Shown here piece by piece: positions 33,948 through 43,098 of a DNA stretch of 64,000 nt. Position numbers and translations under genes: made by a program. Each line of letters opens with the position of its first letter. Position 1 is the stretch's first letter. Source of the stretch: Pseudomonas asturiensis (GTDB lineage: Bacteria > Pseudomonadota > Gammaproteobacteria > Pseudomonadales > Pseudomonadaceae); contig NZ_FRDA01000022.1 in assembly GCF_900143095.1 (NCBI RefSeq), positions 25,528 to 89,527 on the forward strand, written 5' to 3'. The notes below the pieces were generated by a model. It did no database searches. It was not told the origin of the DNA and saw only the letters and a list, made by a program, of their open reading frames with translations.

Positions 33948-35885
33948 ATGACAACAACCACCCCCTTCTGGCGCCGGGCGAAATTGCCCCTGGCCGTCAG
34001 CCTTGCCTCTTCGCTCGCCGGCCCTGCTTTCGGCGTCTCGTTCAATATCGGTGAAATCGAAGGCAGCTTCGACTCCTCGCTTTCGGTCGGTGCCAGCTGG
34101 TCCACTGAAAACGCCAACAAGAACCTGATCGGCGCTAACAATGGCGGGCGCGGACTGTCTCAGACATCCGACGACGGCCACTTGAACTTCAAGCGTGGGG
34201 AAACGTTTTCGAAGATCTTCAAGGGCATCCATGACCTGGAATTGAAATACGGTGATACCGGTGTGTTTGTGCGTGGCAAATACTGGTATGACTTCGAACT
34301 CAAGGACGAAGGCCGCGAGTTCAAGGACATCAGCGACTCGAACCGCAAGGAGGGCGCCAAGTCGTCCGGGTTCCAGTTGCTCGACGCATTCGTGTACCAC
34401 AACTATTCGATCGCTGATCAGCCCGGTGCTGTGCGGTTCGGTAAACAGGTCATCAGTTGGGGTGAAAGCACCTTCATCGGCGGCGGCATCAACAGCGTCA
34501 ACCCGATCGACGTTTCGGCGTTCCGCCGTCCTGGCTCGGAAATCAAGGAAGGCCTGATTCCGGTCAACATGTTCTACCTGTCGCAAAGCCTGACCGACAA
34601 CCTGTCTGCCGAAGGCTTCTACCAGCTGGAATGGGACCAGACGGTGACCGACAACTGCGGCACCTTCTTCTCGCAGCCTGATGTGATTGCCGACGGTTGC
34701 AACAACAACCTCGCGGTACTGCGCAGCCGCAATGGTCTTAACAGCTCACTGACCGCTGCTGGCCTGCCTGCCGGCGCGCGCGGTGCGATCTTCAATTCGC
34801 TGAGCCAGCAAGGCGTGGTGTTCGGCAACCCTGACGAAGGCGCAATCGTACGTCGGGGGCCTGACCGCGATGCACGTGACAGCGGGCAGTTCGGTTTCGC
34901 GTTGCGCTACAACTTCGAGCCGCTGGACACCGAATTCGGCGCGTACATGATGAATTACCATAGCCGTGCACCGATCTTCAGCGGTCGTGGCGGTTCGGCG
35001 GCGTCGTTCAGTCCTGCGGGGCTTGTGGGGTCGCTGGTTCGCAATGGCCTGCCGCAAGCGACCGCCACTGCGCTGGCGCCGACCTTGCTGCCTGTCGTGG
35101 TCGCCGGTAACTCCAGTTACTACGTCGAATACCCTGAAGATATCCGTCTCTATGGCCTGAGCTTCTCCACCACGTTGCCTACCGGCACTGCGTGGAGTGG
35201 CGAGATCAGCTACCGTCCGAACGCGCCGGTTCAGGTCAACACCACCGACATCCTGTATTCGGGCATTTCGCCGCTCAACCCTAACGTGTCGCTGCTGAGC
35301 GGGCAGCCCAACACCGATCAGCCGGGCTATCGCCGCAAGGAAATCACCCAGCTGCAAACCACCTTCACCCAGTTCTTCGATCAGGTCATGGGCGCCGAGC
35401 GTCTGACCCTGGTCGGCGAGGTCGGCTTTACCCACGTGGGGGGACTGGAAAGCACCTCGAAGATTCGTTATGGCCGCGACCCGGTGTATGGACCAGGCCC
35501 GTTGCCAGGCGGTCAGTGCGCGACGCTGAACGCCGGCACCCTGACCGGCGCCGATCAGAACAACCTGACCCGTTATTGCGAGAACGACGGTTTCACCACC
35601 GCCAACTCCTGGGGCTACCGCGCGCGCGCCATCTGGGACTACAACAGCTTCTTCGCCGGTGTGAACCTTCGGCCCAGTGTCGCCTGGTCGCATGACGTCA
35701 AAGGCTACTCGCCTGGCCCTGGCGGCAACTTCGAGGAAGGTCGCAAGGCTGTCAGCCTCGGTCTGGATGCCGAATACCAGAACACCTATACCGCAGGCCT
35801 TTCCTACACCAACTTCTTCGATGGGAAGTACACCACGGTGGATGACCGCGATTTCGTTGCGCTCAGCTTCGGCATGAACTTCTAA
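33948..35885 (+). CDS. DUF1302 outer-membrane-type protein
   Basis: A 645-residue protein with a signal peptide (LPLAVSLASSLAGPAFG, cleaved near residue 30) and a long beta-rich body (FNIGEIEGSFDSSLSVGASW, YSGISPLNP) ending in a C-terminal aromatic (SFGMNF) as in outer-membrane barrels. It belongs to DUF1302, which travels with DUF1329 in Pseudomonas and relatives. Probably an outer-membrane channel or adsorption protein for a lipid-like compound, by inference from the neighbours; nothing direct shows a substrate. Confidence 0.87.
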   Translation: MTTTTPFWRRAKLPLAVSLASSLAGPAFGVSFNIGEIEGSFDSSLSVGASWSTENANKNLIGANNGGRGLSQTSDDGHLNFKRGETFSKIFKGIHDLELKYGDTGVFVRGKYWYDFELKDEGREFKDISDSNRKEGAKSSGFQLLDAFVYHNYSIADQPGAVRFGKQVISWGESTFIGGGINSVNPIDVSAFRRPGSEIKEGLIPVNMFYLSQSLTDNLSAEGFYQLEWDQTVTDNCGTFFSQPDVIADGCNNNLAVLRSRNGLNSSLTAAGLPAGARGAIFNSLSQQGVVFGNPDEGAIVRRGPDRDARDSGQFGFALRYNFEPLDTEFGAYMMNYHSRAPIFSGRGGSAASFSPAGLVGSLVRNGLPQATATALAPTLLPVVVAGNSSYYVEYPEDIRLYGLSFSTTLPTGTAWSGEISYRPNAPVQVNTTDILYSGISPLNPNVSLLSGQPNTDQPGYRRKEITQLQTTFTQFFDQVMGAERLTLVGEVGFTHVGGLESTSKIRYGRDPVYGPGPLPGGQCATLNAGTLTGADQNNLTRYCENDGFTTANSWGYRARAIWDYNSFFAGVNLRPSVAWSHDVKGYSPGPGGNFEEGRKAVSLGLDAEYQNTYTAGLSYTNFFDGKYTTVDDRDFVALSFGMNF

Positions 35886-35903
35886 GAACACGGTTTTTTC
35901 GGG

Positions 35904-37280
35904 ATGACTATGAGAATGAAAATAACAAAGGGTCTGTTGCAAGCCGGTCTGTTGGGCGTGTCGTTGCTGGCAACCAGCGTCATGGCGGCGGTGTCTGAAT
36001 CCGAGGCAGCCAAACTGGGGACGTCGTTGACACCCATGGGGGCAGAAAAGGCGGGTAATGCGGCGAACACGATTTCGGCCTGGTCGCCGATGCCGAAAAA
36101 CGCCGGTGCCGTCGACAGCAAGGGCTTCCTGGCCAATCCATACGCCAGTGAAAAACCGCTGTTCATCATCACGGCGGCCAACGTCGAGCAGTACAAGGAC
36201 AAGCTGGCGCCCGGCCAATACGCGATGTTCAAGCGTTACCCGGACAGCTACAGGATCCCGGTGTACCCGACGCACCGTGGCGCGACCGTGCCGGATGACG
36301 TGTATGCGGCCATCAAGAAGAACGCAACCACGACCAAGCTGGTCGGTGGCGGCAGCGGTCTGGAGAATTTCGATACCGCCATTCCGTTTCCAATCCCGTC
36401 CAATGGTGTGGAAGTCATCTGGAACCACATCACCCGCTACCGTGGCGGCAGCGTGAAACGTCTGGTCACCCAGGCCACGCCACAGCCCAATGGTTCCTAC
36501 AGCCTGGTGTACTTCGCTGACCAGTTCGTGTTCCGCGACAAGATGCGCGACTTCGATCCCAAGAATCCGGGCAACGTGCTGTTCTATTTCAAGCAGGAAG
36601 TAACCGCTCCGGCGCGTCTGGCCGGTGGTGTGTTGCTGGTGCACGAAACCCTCGATCAGGTTAAGGAGCCGCGCTCGGCGTGGCTGTACAACGCCGGTCA
36701 GCGCCGTGTGCGTCGTGCGCCTCAAGTGTCGTATGACGGTCCTGGCACTGCATCGGACGGCCTGCGTACGTCCGACAACCTGGACATGTACAACGGCGCG
36801 CCGGATCGCTACGACTGGAAACTGATCGGCAAACAGGAAATGTACATCGCTTCCAACAGCCACAAGCTGGACGATCCGACGCTCAAGTACGCCGATATCA
36901 TCAAGGCCGGTCACATCAATCAGGACCTGACCCGTTACGAGCTGCGTCGTGTCTGGCACGTGACGGCCACTTTGAAAGAGGGTCAGCGCCACATCTATGC
37001 CAAGCGTGACTTCTTCATCGACGAAGACACCTGGCAGGCAGCAGTCATCGATCACTACGACGGTCGTGGCCAACTGTGGCGCGTCGCTGAAGCGCATGCC
37101 GAGAACTACTACGACAAGCAAGTGCCGTGGTACGCCATCGAAACGCTGTACGACCTGCAATCGGGCCGATACGTGGCGCTGGGCATGAAGAACGAAGAGA
37201 AACGGGCCTACGAGTTCGGTTTCACTGCGGGCACCAGCGACTTCACACCCAACGCGCTGCGTCAGGAAGGCGTTCGTTAA
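35904..37280 (+). CDS. DUF1329 periplasmic/outer-membrane protein
   Basis: A 458-residue secreted protein (signal about residues 1-28, AGLLGVSLLATSVMA) of DUF1329, a LolB-like lipid-binding fold. Its features include SAWSPMPKNAG, WLYNAGQRRVRRAPQVSYDGPG and a C-terminal AYEFGF. It follows DUF1302 by 18 bases and is plainly in its operon. ATG 35904 is the first of three close ATGs (also 35910, 35916), and the true start among them is unclear. AATAACAA at 35921-35928 matches the Hfq/Crc motif, so catabolite repression is possible. Confidence 0.87.
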   Translation: MTMRMKITKGLLQAGLLGVSLLATSVMAAVSESEAAKLGTSLTPMGAEKAGNAANTISAWSPMPKNAGAVDSKGFLANPYASEKPLFIITAANVEQYKDKLAPGQYAMFKRYPDSYRIPVYPTHRGATVPDDVYAAIKKNATTTKLVGGGSGLENFDTAIPFPIPSNGVEVIWNHITRYRGGSVKRLVTQATPQPNGSYSLVYFADQFVFRDKMRDFDPKNPGNVLFYFKQEVTAPARLAGGVLLVHETLDQVKEPRSAWLYNAGQRRVRRAPQVSYDGPGTASDGLRTSDNLDMYNGAPDRYDWKLIGKQEMYIASNSHKLDDPTLKYADIIKAGHINQDLTRYELRRVWHVTATLKEGQRHIYAKRDFFIDEDTWQAAVIDHYDGRGQLWRVAEAHAENYYDKQVPWYAIETLYDLQSGRYVALGMKNEEKRAYEFGFTAGTSDFTPNALRQEGVR

Positions 37281-37339
37281 GCCAACGTGTGTAGCGCTTC
37301 TGGATACATGAAGCGCGTCTGAATCAACGCTTGAGCATC

Positions 37340-37364
37340 AAAGCCCCGCTTGCGGGGCTTTTTT
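37340..37364 (+). terminator. Intrinsic terminator after DUF1329
   Basis: AAAGCCCCG and CGGGGCTTT arms with a CTTG-type loop, followed by a T tract, end the acyl-CoA ligase-DUF1302-DUF1329 unit. Confidence 0.9.
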
Positions 37365-37499
37365 GCGTCGGACGTCTGCCTTATAAGCTGTAGGAATTTT
37401 GTTACAGTCTTTTCAGTGATGGCCTTCAAAACGCGCCACTAACCCGCTAGTCTCCGAGCACCGTTACGCCGAAAAAACTGATTCATACAAGAGCCGGCC

Positions 37500-40232
37500 A
37501 TGACTGATCTGTCCCGCATGCAAGGGTTCGCAGACAGCGCGATTCCTGCGTTGGAAGGGCGATTCTTCCGACCACCACTGCCCGATGGTTACGTGCTCAG
37601 GCCCCGTCTTTGTCAGCGTCTCAACGAAGGGTTGGCTGGACGCCTGCTGCTGGTCTGTGCGCCTGCAGGGTTCGGCAAAAGCTCGCTGGCGGTCGAGTTC
37701 TGTCAGGCCTTGCCAGACAAATGGCAGAGCGTATGGCTGGGGCTGAGTTCGCGAGACAGCGACCCCGGACGTTTTCTGGAGCGTCTGCTGACCGGGCTTC
37801 AGCAGTTCTTTCCGCAACTGGGGACTCAGGCGCTGGGGCTGCTGAAAATGCGCCAGCGTCATCAGCCGTTCGCGTTCGAACAGTGGCTTGACGGGTTACT
37901 GGATGAGTTGGCCGTGCACCTGATGCTGAGTCGGCCGCTGCTGCTGGTGCTTGACGATTACCATCTGGCCCAAGGGTCGGTTCTTGACCGTTGTCTGCAG
38001 TTCTTTCTCAACCATTTGCCTGTCGGTCTGGTGGTGATGGTCACCAGTCGCCAGCGCCCCGACTGGCATCTGGCGCGCTTGCGCCTGTCTCGCCAGCTCC
38101 TTGAAATCAACGAACAGGACCTGAGGCTCACGCAGGCCGAGTCCATGGCCCTGCTGGATCGGCACAGCCGTTCTCTTGATAACGAAGCACTGCAACGGCT
38201 GATTCAGCGCAGTGAAGGCTGGGTGGCAGGGTTGCGTTTCTGGTTATTGGCAGCTGCCGAAGCCGGGGATGAAAACGCGCTGCCGCAATCCTTGCATGGC
38301 GGCGAGGTGCTGATTCGCGAATACCTGCTTGAGGAAGTCATTGACTGCCTGCCTGCCGAGGCTCAGGCGTTTCTCTACGAAACGGCTTGTCTCGAGCGTT
38401 TTTGCAGCGCCTTGTGCGACGCGGCTCGGGACACCCACGACAGCGCCGACATGCTGCGCTATCTGCAGGCCCATCAGGTGTTTCTGGTGCCACTGGAAGA
38501 ACAGGGGCACTGGTTTCGCTACCACCATCTTTTTTCGGACTTGCTGCGCGCACGTCAGGCCAGCAGGCCGCAACAGACGCGCCTGCACTTGAACGCCTGC
38601 CGCTGGTTCAGCGACCAGGGCCTGCTCGACGAAGCGGTCGAGCAGGCCCTGCGCGCCGGGAATCTGGATGTCGCGGCCAACCTGGTGCAAAACCTCTCCG
38701 AAGAACAACTGCTGGCTGAGCAGAATGTCGGCATGCTGCTGCGCTGGAAAATGGATTTGCCTGACAGCCTGCTGACCAGCACGCCCCGATTGATCGTGCT
38801 GTACGCCTGGGCATTGGGGCTGGCCTGCCAGCTGGACGCTGCCGAAGAACTGGCCGACAAGTTGAGCCGGTTTTTACCCGCCCCCTCGGCCACCGCGCAG
38901 AAGTCCATGCTTGCCCAATGGCTGGCGTTGAGTGGCGTCATCGCCCGCGGCCGGGGCGATAGTGCCAAGACCCTGAGGTATTGCAGCGAAGCCCTGCTCA
39001 GCCTGCCGGAAAAACGCTACGGCCAGCGCCTGGTGTGTCTCTCCACGCTGGCCAACCTGGCCATTGCCCAGGGCGATCTATGGCGCGCCCGTGCGTTGAA
39101 TCGTGATGCGCTGGAACTGGCGCAACGGGTCGCCAATCCGTTGTTCGAAGCCCTGGCGCATTACGACCGTGCCAGAGCGCTGCAGGCTCGCGGCGAGATT
39201 CTTCGCGCACTGGACGAGGTGCGTCAGGGCCTGCAACGCCTCAAGGGACTTTCTGCATCAAGGCTCTACGCCGTCCGTGCGCGTCTGACGTTGTATGAAG
39301 GCTACCTGCTGACCCTGCGCATGCAGGTCGATGCAGGGCGCGCGAAATTACTGGCCGGACTTGCCGAAGCGCGCGCCTGTCGCGACATCAGTGTGTTGAT
39401 CGGTCACTGTGTCATCGCCACCATGGAAGGCTGCGCCGGTCGCTTTGCTGAAGCGTTCGCGGAGCTGGCAGAGGCCGAGAGGTTGATGCACATCTGGGAC
39501 GTCCCGCCGATTTATTACCTGGCGATGATTACCCTGGTCAAATGCGAGCTTTGGCTGGCGCAGGGGCGTGTCGATCTGGCCGAAGGCTGGTTGTTGCGTC
39601 TGACTCAGACGTACCGCGGCGATCTGGCCGCTGCTGCACCTGAATGTCATCCCCAATTGTCTCAGCACATCGAGTTTCAGCGCGCTTTGCTGGAGCGTAT
39701 CCAGGGCGATGCCGCTGCCAGCGAACAACGCCTGCAACGGCTCGGCCAGCACGCTCAGGAAGTGGGGGCGCAGTTGCTCGCCGTCATCGCAATGACGCAA
39801 CAGACAGGCCTGATGCTCACGGCCGGGCGCTTTGAGGAGGCGCGCGGGATGCTTGTTCGCAGCATGAAGGCCGCAACAGGTGGAGCGCTGATGCCGTTCA
39901 GGACACTGCTCACCGAGCACGCGCAGTGGTTGCGTGAGCAATTACTCCCTGCGCCACCGTGTCCGCTGCGCAATGCGTTGCTTGAGCAACTGCCTTCCTG
40001 TTCAGCGCCGCCGATTGCCGAGTCTCAGCCGGGTGGCGATTGCCTGAGCGTGCGTGAACTGGACGTTCTGCATCTGATTGCCCAAGGCTGCTCGAATCAG
40101 GAAATCAGCGAGCAGTTGTTCATCTCGCTGCACACGGTCAAGACCCACGCCAGTCATATCAACAGCAAGCTGGGGGTCGAGCGTCGCACCCAGGCCGTAG
40201 CCCGGGCCAAGGCGTTAGGGCTGTTGGGGTAG
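37500..40232 (+). CDS. LuxR-family regulator of the MalT type
   Basis: A 910-residue one-component regulator. An N-terminal NTPase has the P-loop APAGFGKSS (54-62) and VLDDYHL Walker B; a long TPR-like helical region follows (about 400-800); and a C-terminal LuxR helix-turn-helix (LSVRELDVLHLIAQGCSNQEISEQL) binds DNA. Such proteins sense a small inducer and activate adjacent catabolic genes. The DUF1302-DUF1329-ligase unit, 220 bases upstream on the same strand, is the likely target. Separate transcription is implied by the terminator at 37340. Confidence 0.93.
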   Translation: MTDLSRMQGFADSAIPALEGRFFRPPLPDGYVLRPRLCQRLNEGLAGRLLLVCAPAGFGKSSLAVEFCQALPDKWQSVWLGLSSRDSDPGRFLERLLTGLQQFFPQLGTQALGLLKMRQRHQPFAFEQWLDGLLDELAVHLMLSRPLLLVLDDYHLAQGSVLDRCLQFFLNHLPVGLVVMVTSRQRPDWHLARLRLSRQLLEINEQDLRLTQAESMALLDRHSRSLDNEALQRLIQRSEGWVAGLRFWLLAAAEAGDENALPQSLHGGEVLIREYLLEEVIDCLPAEAQAFLYETACLERFCSALCDAARDTHDSADMLRYLQAHQVFLVPLEEQGHWFRYHHLFSDLLRARQASRPQQTRLHLNACRWFSDQGLLDEAVEQALRAGNLDVAANLVQNLSEEQLLAEQNVGMLLRWKMDLPDSLLTSTPRLIVLYAWALGLACQLDAAEELADKLSRFLPAPSATAQKSMLAQWLALSGVIARGRGDSAKTLRYCSEALLSLPEKRYGQRLVCLSTLANLAIAQGDLWRARALNRDALELAQRVANPLFEALAHYDRARALQARGEILRALDEVRQGLQRLKGLSASRLYAVRARLTLYEGYLLTLRMQVDAGRAKLLAGLAEARACRDISVLIGHCVIATMEGCAGRFAEAFAELAEAERLMHIWDVPPIYYLAMITLVKCELWLAQGRVDLAEGWLLRLTQTYRGDLAAAAPECHPQLSQHIEFQRALLERIQGDAAASEQRLQRLGQHAQEVGAQLLAVIAMTQQTGLMLTAGRFEEARGMLVRSMKAATGGALMPFRTLLTEHAQWLREQLLPAPPCPLRNALLEQLPSCSAPPIAESQPGGDCLSVRELDVLHLIAQGCSNQEISEQLFISLHTVKTHASHINSKLGVERRTQAVARAKALGLLG

Positions 40233-40242
40233 CGAATCCGGT

Positions 40243-41427
40243 TCAGTCCCGCTTGCCTTGCGACCACAAGTGATCCACATTTTCCAGGCCCCAGTCGTCG
40301 GGCAGTTCGATTTTCACGATCGCGTCCCTGTCCGTCTCGCTGGCAAGGTCGATGATTCGTGGCACGAAGGCTTTTCGGGTTCGCGCCGACATGAATACCT
40401 TCACTCTGGGACGCAGCAGTGACGTCTCGCTCTGCTCGACCACCACCCCCAGATTTCCGCTCTCAAGGCGCACCAGCGCGCCTACCGGGTAGATGCCCAC
40501 GGTCTTGACGAAACTCTGGAATACCCGCTCATCGAAGTGGCCTTTCCAGGACGCCATTTCACGAATCGAATGCGCAACGCCCCAGCCCTTTTTGTACGGG
40601 CGGTCGGAGGTGATTGCATCGTACACATCGCACACTGCGCTCATTCTGGCGAAAAGACTGATGTCTGAACCCAGCAGGCCGTGAGGGTAGCCGGAGCCGT
40701 CGAACTTTTCGTGGTGATGCAGGCACACGTCCATGACCGCGGTGGCGACGGGCAGATTCTCTTCAAGAATTTTCAGACCCTGCTCAGGGTGGGTCTTCAT
40801 CAGGTCGAATTCTTCGGTGGTCAGCCTGCTGGGTTTATTAAGGACTTCAGGCGCGATCATCATCTTGCCGACATCGTGCATCAGGCCTGCGACGCCCGCT
40901 TCGCGAATCTGCTCATCTGCCATGCCCATTCTTCTGGCCAGTGCCACCATCAATGCGCAGACGGCGACCGAATGCATGTAGGTGTATTCATCCGACGTCT
41001 TCAGACGCGACAGGCTGATCAGTGCATGCGGATGGCGCAGGATCGAGTTGGAGATTTCCTCGACCATCAACTGCACGTTATCCATCTTCATGGCCTGGCC
41101 CATGCGAGCCTCGTTGAACATGGTCATGACCACGTCTCGGGCACGGCCACAGATGGCCTTGGCGCGCTCGACCTCCTGTTCCAGGCTGACAGCCGCTGTG
41201 TCGCTTTCAGACGAAGCCTGGGTGAGTGTTGCCGTACTGTCTGCGCCTAGACACGTGTCGATCCAGACTTCCAGGGTATCGGACGTCTGAATGCGCTTGA
41301 GCACTTCGGCATCGTGAAGAACGGTTTCGACGTGAGTGATCCAGAAGGGGTCGCTGTTCCACGGGCGGCAGAACTTGTGGATATGCATACCCAGGGAGAG
41401 TTCGGAAACAGGAATTTTTTTCAGCAT
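40243..41427 (-). CDS. HD-GYP domain protein (probable c-di-GMP phosphodiesterase)
   Basis: A 394-residue cytoplasmic protein with an N-terminal DUF3391 (KIPVSELSLGMHIHKF) and an HD-GYP domain: HD at 184-185 (GLMHDVGK), HHHEKFDGSGYPHG with GYP at 246-248, so all key residues for c-di-GMP hydrolysis are present. It should lower c-di-GMP and favour motility. The ATG at 41427 lies one base after a perfect 11-base hairpin and 6 bases after the stop of a leader ORF. It has no normal ribosome site of its own, so translation may depend on the leader. Confidence 0.93.
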   Translation of the reverse strand: MLKKIPVSELSLGMHIHKFCRPWNSDPFWITHVETVLHDAEVLKRIQTSDTLEVWIDTCLGADSTATLTQASSESDTAAVSLEQEVERAKAICGRARDVVMTMFNEARMGQAMKMDNVQLMVEEISNSILRHPHALISLSRLKTSDEYTYMHSVAVCALMVALARRMGMADEQIREAGVAGLMHDVGKMMIAPEVLNKPSRLTTEEFDLMKTHPEQGLKILEENLPVATAVMDVCLHHHEKFDGSGYPHGLLGSDISLFARMSAVCDVYDAITSDRPYKKGWGVAHSIREMASWKGHFDERVFQSFVKTVGIYPVGALVRLESGNLGVVVEQSETSLLRPRVKVFMSARTRKAFVPRIIDLASETDRDAIVKIELPDDWGLENVDHLWSQGKRD

Positions 41428-41428
41428 G

Positions 41429-41457
41429 TTCAGTCACCCGGATGTCGGGTGACTGAA
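41429..41457 (-). promoter_or_regulatory. Hairpin over the HD-GYP translation start
   Basis: TTCAGTCACCC and GGGTGACTGAA form 11 perfect base pairs around a seven-base loop and end one base before the ATG. In the mRNA this would hide the initiation region unless ribosomes translating the leader ORF open it. Confidence 0.6.
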
Positions 41458-41502
41458 AGAAGGGCTCGGGGGAGTGACAACGCCAGGGTTGTTGATCGAC
41501 AT
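41434..41502 (-). CDS. Leader ORF of 22 codons before the HD-GYP gene
   Basis: ATG 41502 is preceded by AGAGGTGAAATC, a better ribosome site than that of the HD-GYP gene itself. The peptide is MSINNPGVVTPP followed by SPSFSHPTSG, and TGA at 41436-41434 comes two codons before the HD-GYP ATG, in the same frame. The run through the hairpin suggests translational coupling or a regulatory leader peptide. The region 41503-41730 beyond it holds no gene. This is inferred from sequence alone. Confidence 0.5.
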   Translation of the reverse strand: MSINNPGVVTPPSPSFSHPTSG

Positions 41503-41730
41503 GATTTCACCTCTTTAGACGACAAGGATCATCCTGATCTCATAACGCCAGTATACGCATCAGATAAAGAAAAAATCTTGTGTATCTGTCAGGCGTCAAA
41601 AAGAGGGCTTTTGTTTTTGTACCAATTAAATCAATAAGTTACGTCGTTTATGTGGTGTGCGTCGATCACTCGATAAAAACATTCAATCGCTGTTTCAGAG
41701 TTGCCAGTGAAAGTTAAAGCCGTTATTCGG

Positions 41731-42264
41731 TCAGGGCGTCGGCAGCAGCCCGGGCAGTGGATGATAGCGACGCCCGAAATACACCAGCGCATCCGATTCG
41801 CTTTCATGCCGGATGTCCTGCACTTCGCAGAACAGAATGTCGTGGGTGCCGACACTTACTGACCGGCTGATGCGACAGTCCAGTGCCAGCTTGGCGCCGT
41901 CGAGCAACGGAGCGCCGGTCAATCCCTCCAGCCATTGGCCGCCTGCAAAACGCTCCACTTGCGAGGTCTTGCCACCGAACAGGTTGGACAGCGCTTGCTG
42001 GTCATGACCCAGCGTGTTGACACACAGTGTGCCGTTGCCGACAAACGCGTCATACACCGAGGCACTGCGATTGATGCAGACCAGCAGGGTCGGCGGCTGA
42101 TCGGTCACGCTGCAGACGGCCGTCGCCGTGAACCCGGCGCGACCGTGCGGGCCGTCGGTGGTGATGACGTTGACCGCGGCAGCGAGGCTGGACATGGCGT
42201 CGCGAAACTGAACCTGGGTGACGGCAGTGGCGTCGGCTGGGCATATCGCTGATTGAGTTTGCAT
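41731..42264 (-). CDS. rutF: RutF, flavin reductase of pyrimidine degradation
   Basis: A 177-residue flavin reductase-like protein that supplies reduced FMN to RutA. It has the FMN-binding pattern FRDAMSSLAAAVNVITTDGPHGRAGFTATAVCSVTDQPPTLLVC and a C-terminal ALVYFGRRYHPL. It is the last gene of the rut operon (12 bases after rutD). RutF partners the oxygenase RutA, and its presence agrees with the complete A-B-C-D set. Confidence 0.92.
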   Translation of the reverse strand: MQTQSAICPADATAVTQVQFRDAMSSLAAAVNVITTDGPHGRAGFTATAVCSVTDQPPTLLVCINRSASVYDAFVGNGTLCVNTLGHDQQALSNLFGGKTSQVERFAGGQWLEGLTGAPLLDGAKLALDCRISRSVSVGTHDILFCEVQDIRHESESDALVYFGRRYHPLPGLLPTP

Positions 42265-42276
42265 GGCAACGGTCCT

Positions 42277-43056
42277 TCAGGCCTGGGCGCTGAGAAAGTC
42301 GAGCAGGGCTCGGTGAAAGGGCTGTGGATCAGTGATGTTCGAGGCGTGACCGCCATATTCCAGAAGCACCAGCCTGGCGTCGGGCAAGGTGTCGGCCAGG
42401 TGCTGTGATCGCTGCCACGGCACCAGCATGTCGTCGCGGTTGGCGATCAACAGAGTGGGTGTGCGTATGTCCGCAAGCCTTGCCTCGATGTCGAAGCTTT
42501 CCAATGCGTGAATGCGCCGCAAAAGGTTGTCGGTGTCGGGGAAATGCGCCAGTGCGTGTGCTTCATCGCTGGCCAGTCGCGTGGTATTGGCTGCGATCCA
42601 GTCGGCGGGGTACAGAAACAACGCCTGGGCTTGCACATAGGCCTCTGGGCCACTGTTCAGCAACAGTTTCCTGCGCACCGAAAAGCAGCGGGCGCTGTGC
42701 GGGTTCGGGCCGCTCCAGGCGTTGATCAGCACCTGGCTGTCGAGCATTTTCGGGCGTAACAGCGACAGCTCCAGGCCGACCAGCCCACCCAGCGCATGGC
42801 CCATGAAATGGCAGTGCTGAATGTCGAGCGAGTCGAGCAGCTCCATCAGTTCGACCGCCATATGCCGAATCGTGTAGTCGGGCGGGATCACGGCCGGACT
42901 GCGTCCTGTCCCGGCGTGATCGTAGATCAGCACCTGATAATCCCGGGTCAGGATGGGCAAATCGTTGCTCCAGTATTGACCGGAACCGCCGAGTCCCGAG
43001 CTGAGCACCAGCGTCGGTGCACCGGCTTTTTGCGAAGCATGAAGTTCATGGAACAT
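42277..43056 (-). CDS. rutD: RutD, putative aminoacrylate hydrolase
   Basis: A 259-residue alpha/beta hydrolase that hastens aminoacrylate breakdown in the rut pathway. The nucleophile elbow reads GHALGGL, so the usual Ser is Ala (G-H-A-L-G), and the oxyanion region is LSSGLGGSGQYWS. An Ala in place of the catalytic Ser is unusual for the fold and would need a different mechanism; I report it as seen. ATG 43056 has GGAGCG ten bases upstream. Confidence 0.9.
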   Translation of the reverse strand: MFHELHASQKAGAPTLVLSSGLGGSGQYWSNDLPILTRDYQVLIYDHAGTGRSPAVIPPDYTIRHMAVELMELLDSLDIQHCHFMGHALGGLVGLELSLLRPKMLDSQVLINAWSGPNPHSARCFSVRRKLLLNSGPEAYVQAQALFLYPADWIAANTTRLASDEAHALAHFPDTDNLLRRIHALESFDIEARLADIRTPTLLIANRDDMLVPWQRSQHLADTLPDARLVLLEYGGHASNITDPQPFHRALLDFLSAQA

Positions 43057-43098
43057 GCGGGGCGCTCCAGGTGGGCGGCGAGCGCCCACGGTCGAGGT

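Noticed and set aside
34746..37160. An 804-codon open frame on the minus strand, opposite DUF1302/DUF1329
   Set aside because: It is the antisense shadow of two clear genes with high GC. Composition is not protein-like, it has no good start, and both sense genes have signal peptides and family motifs.
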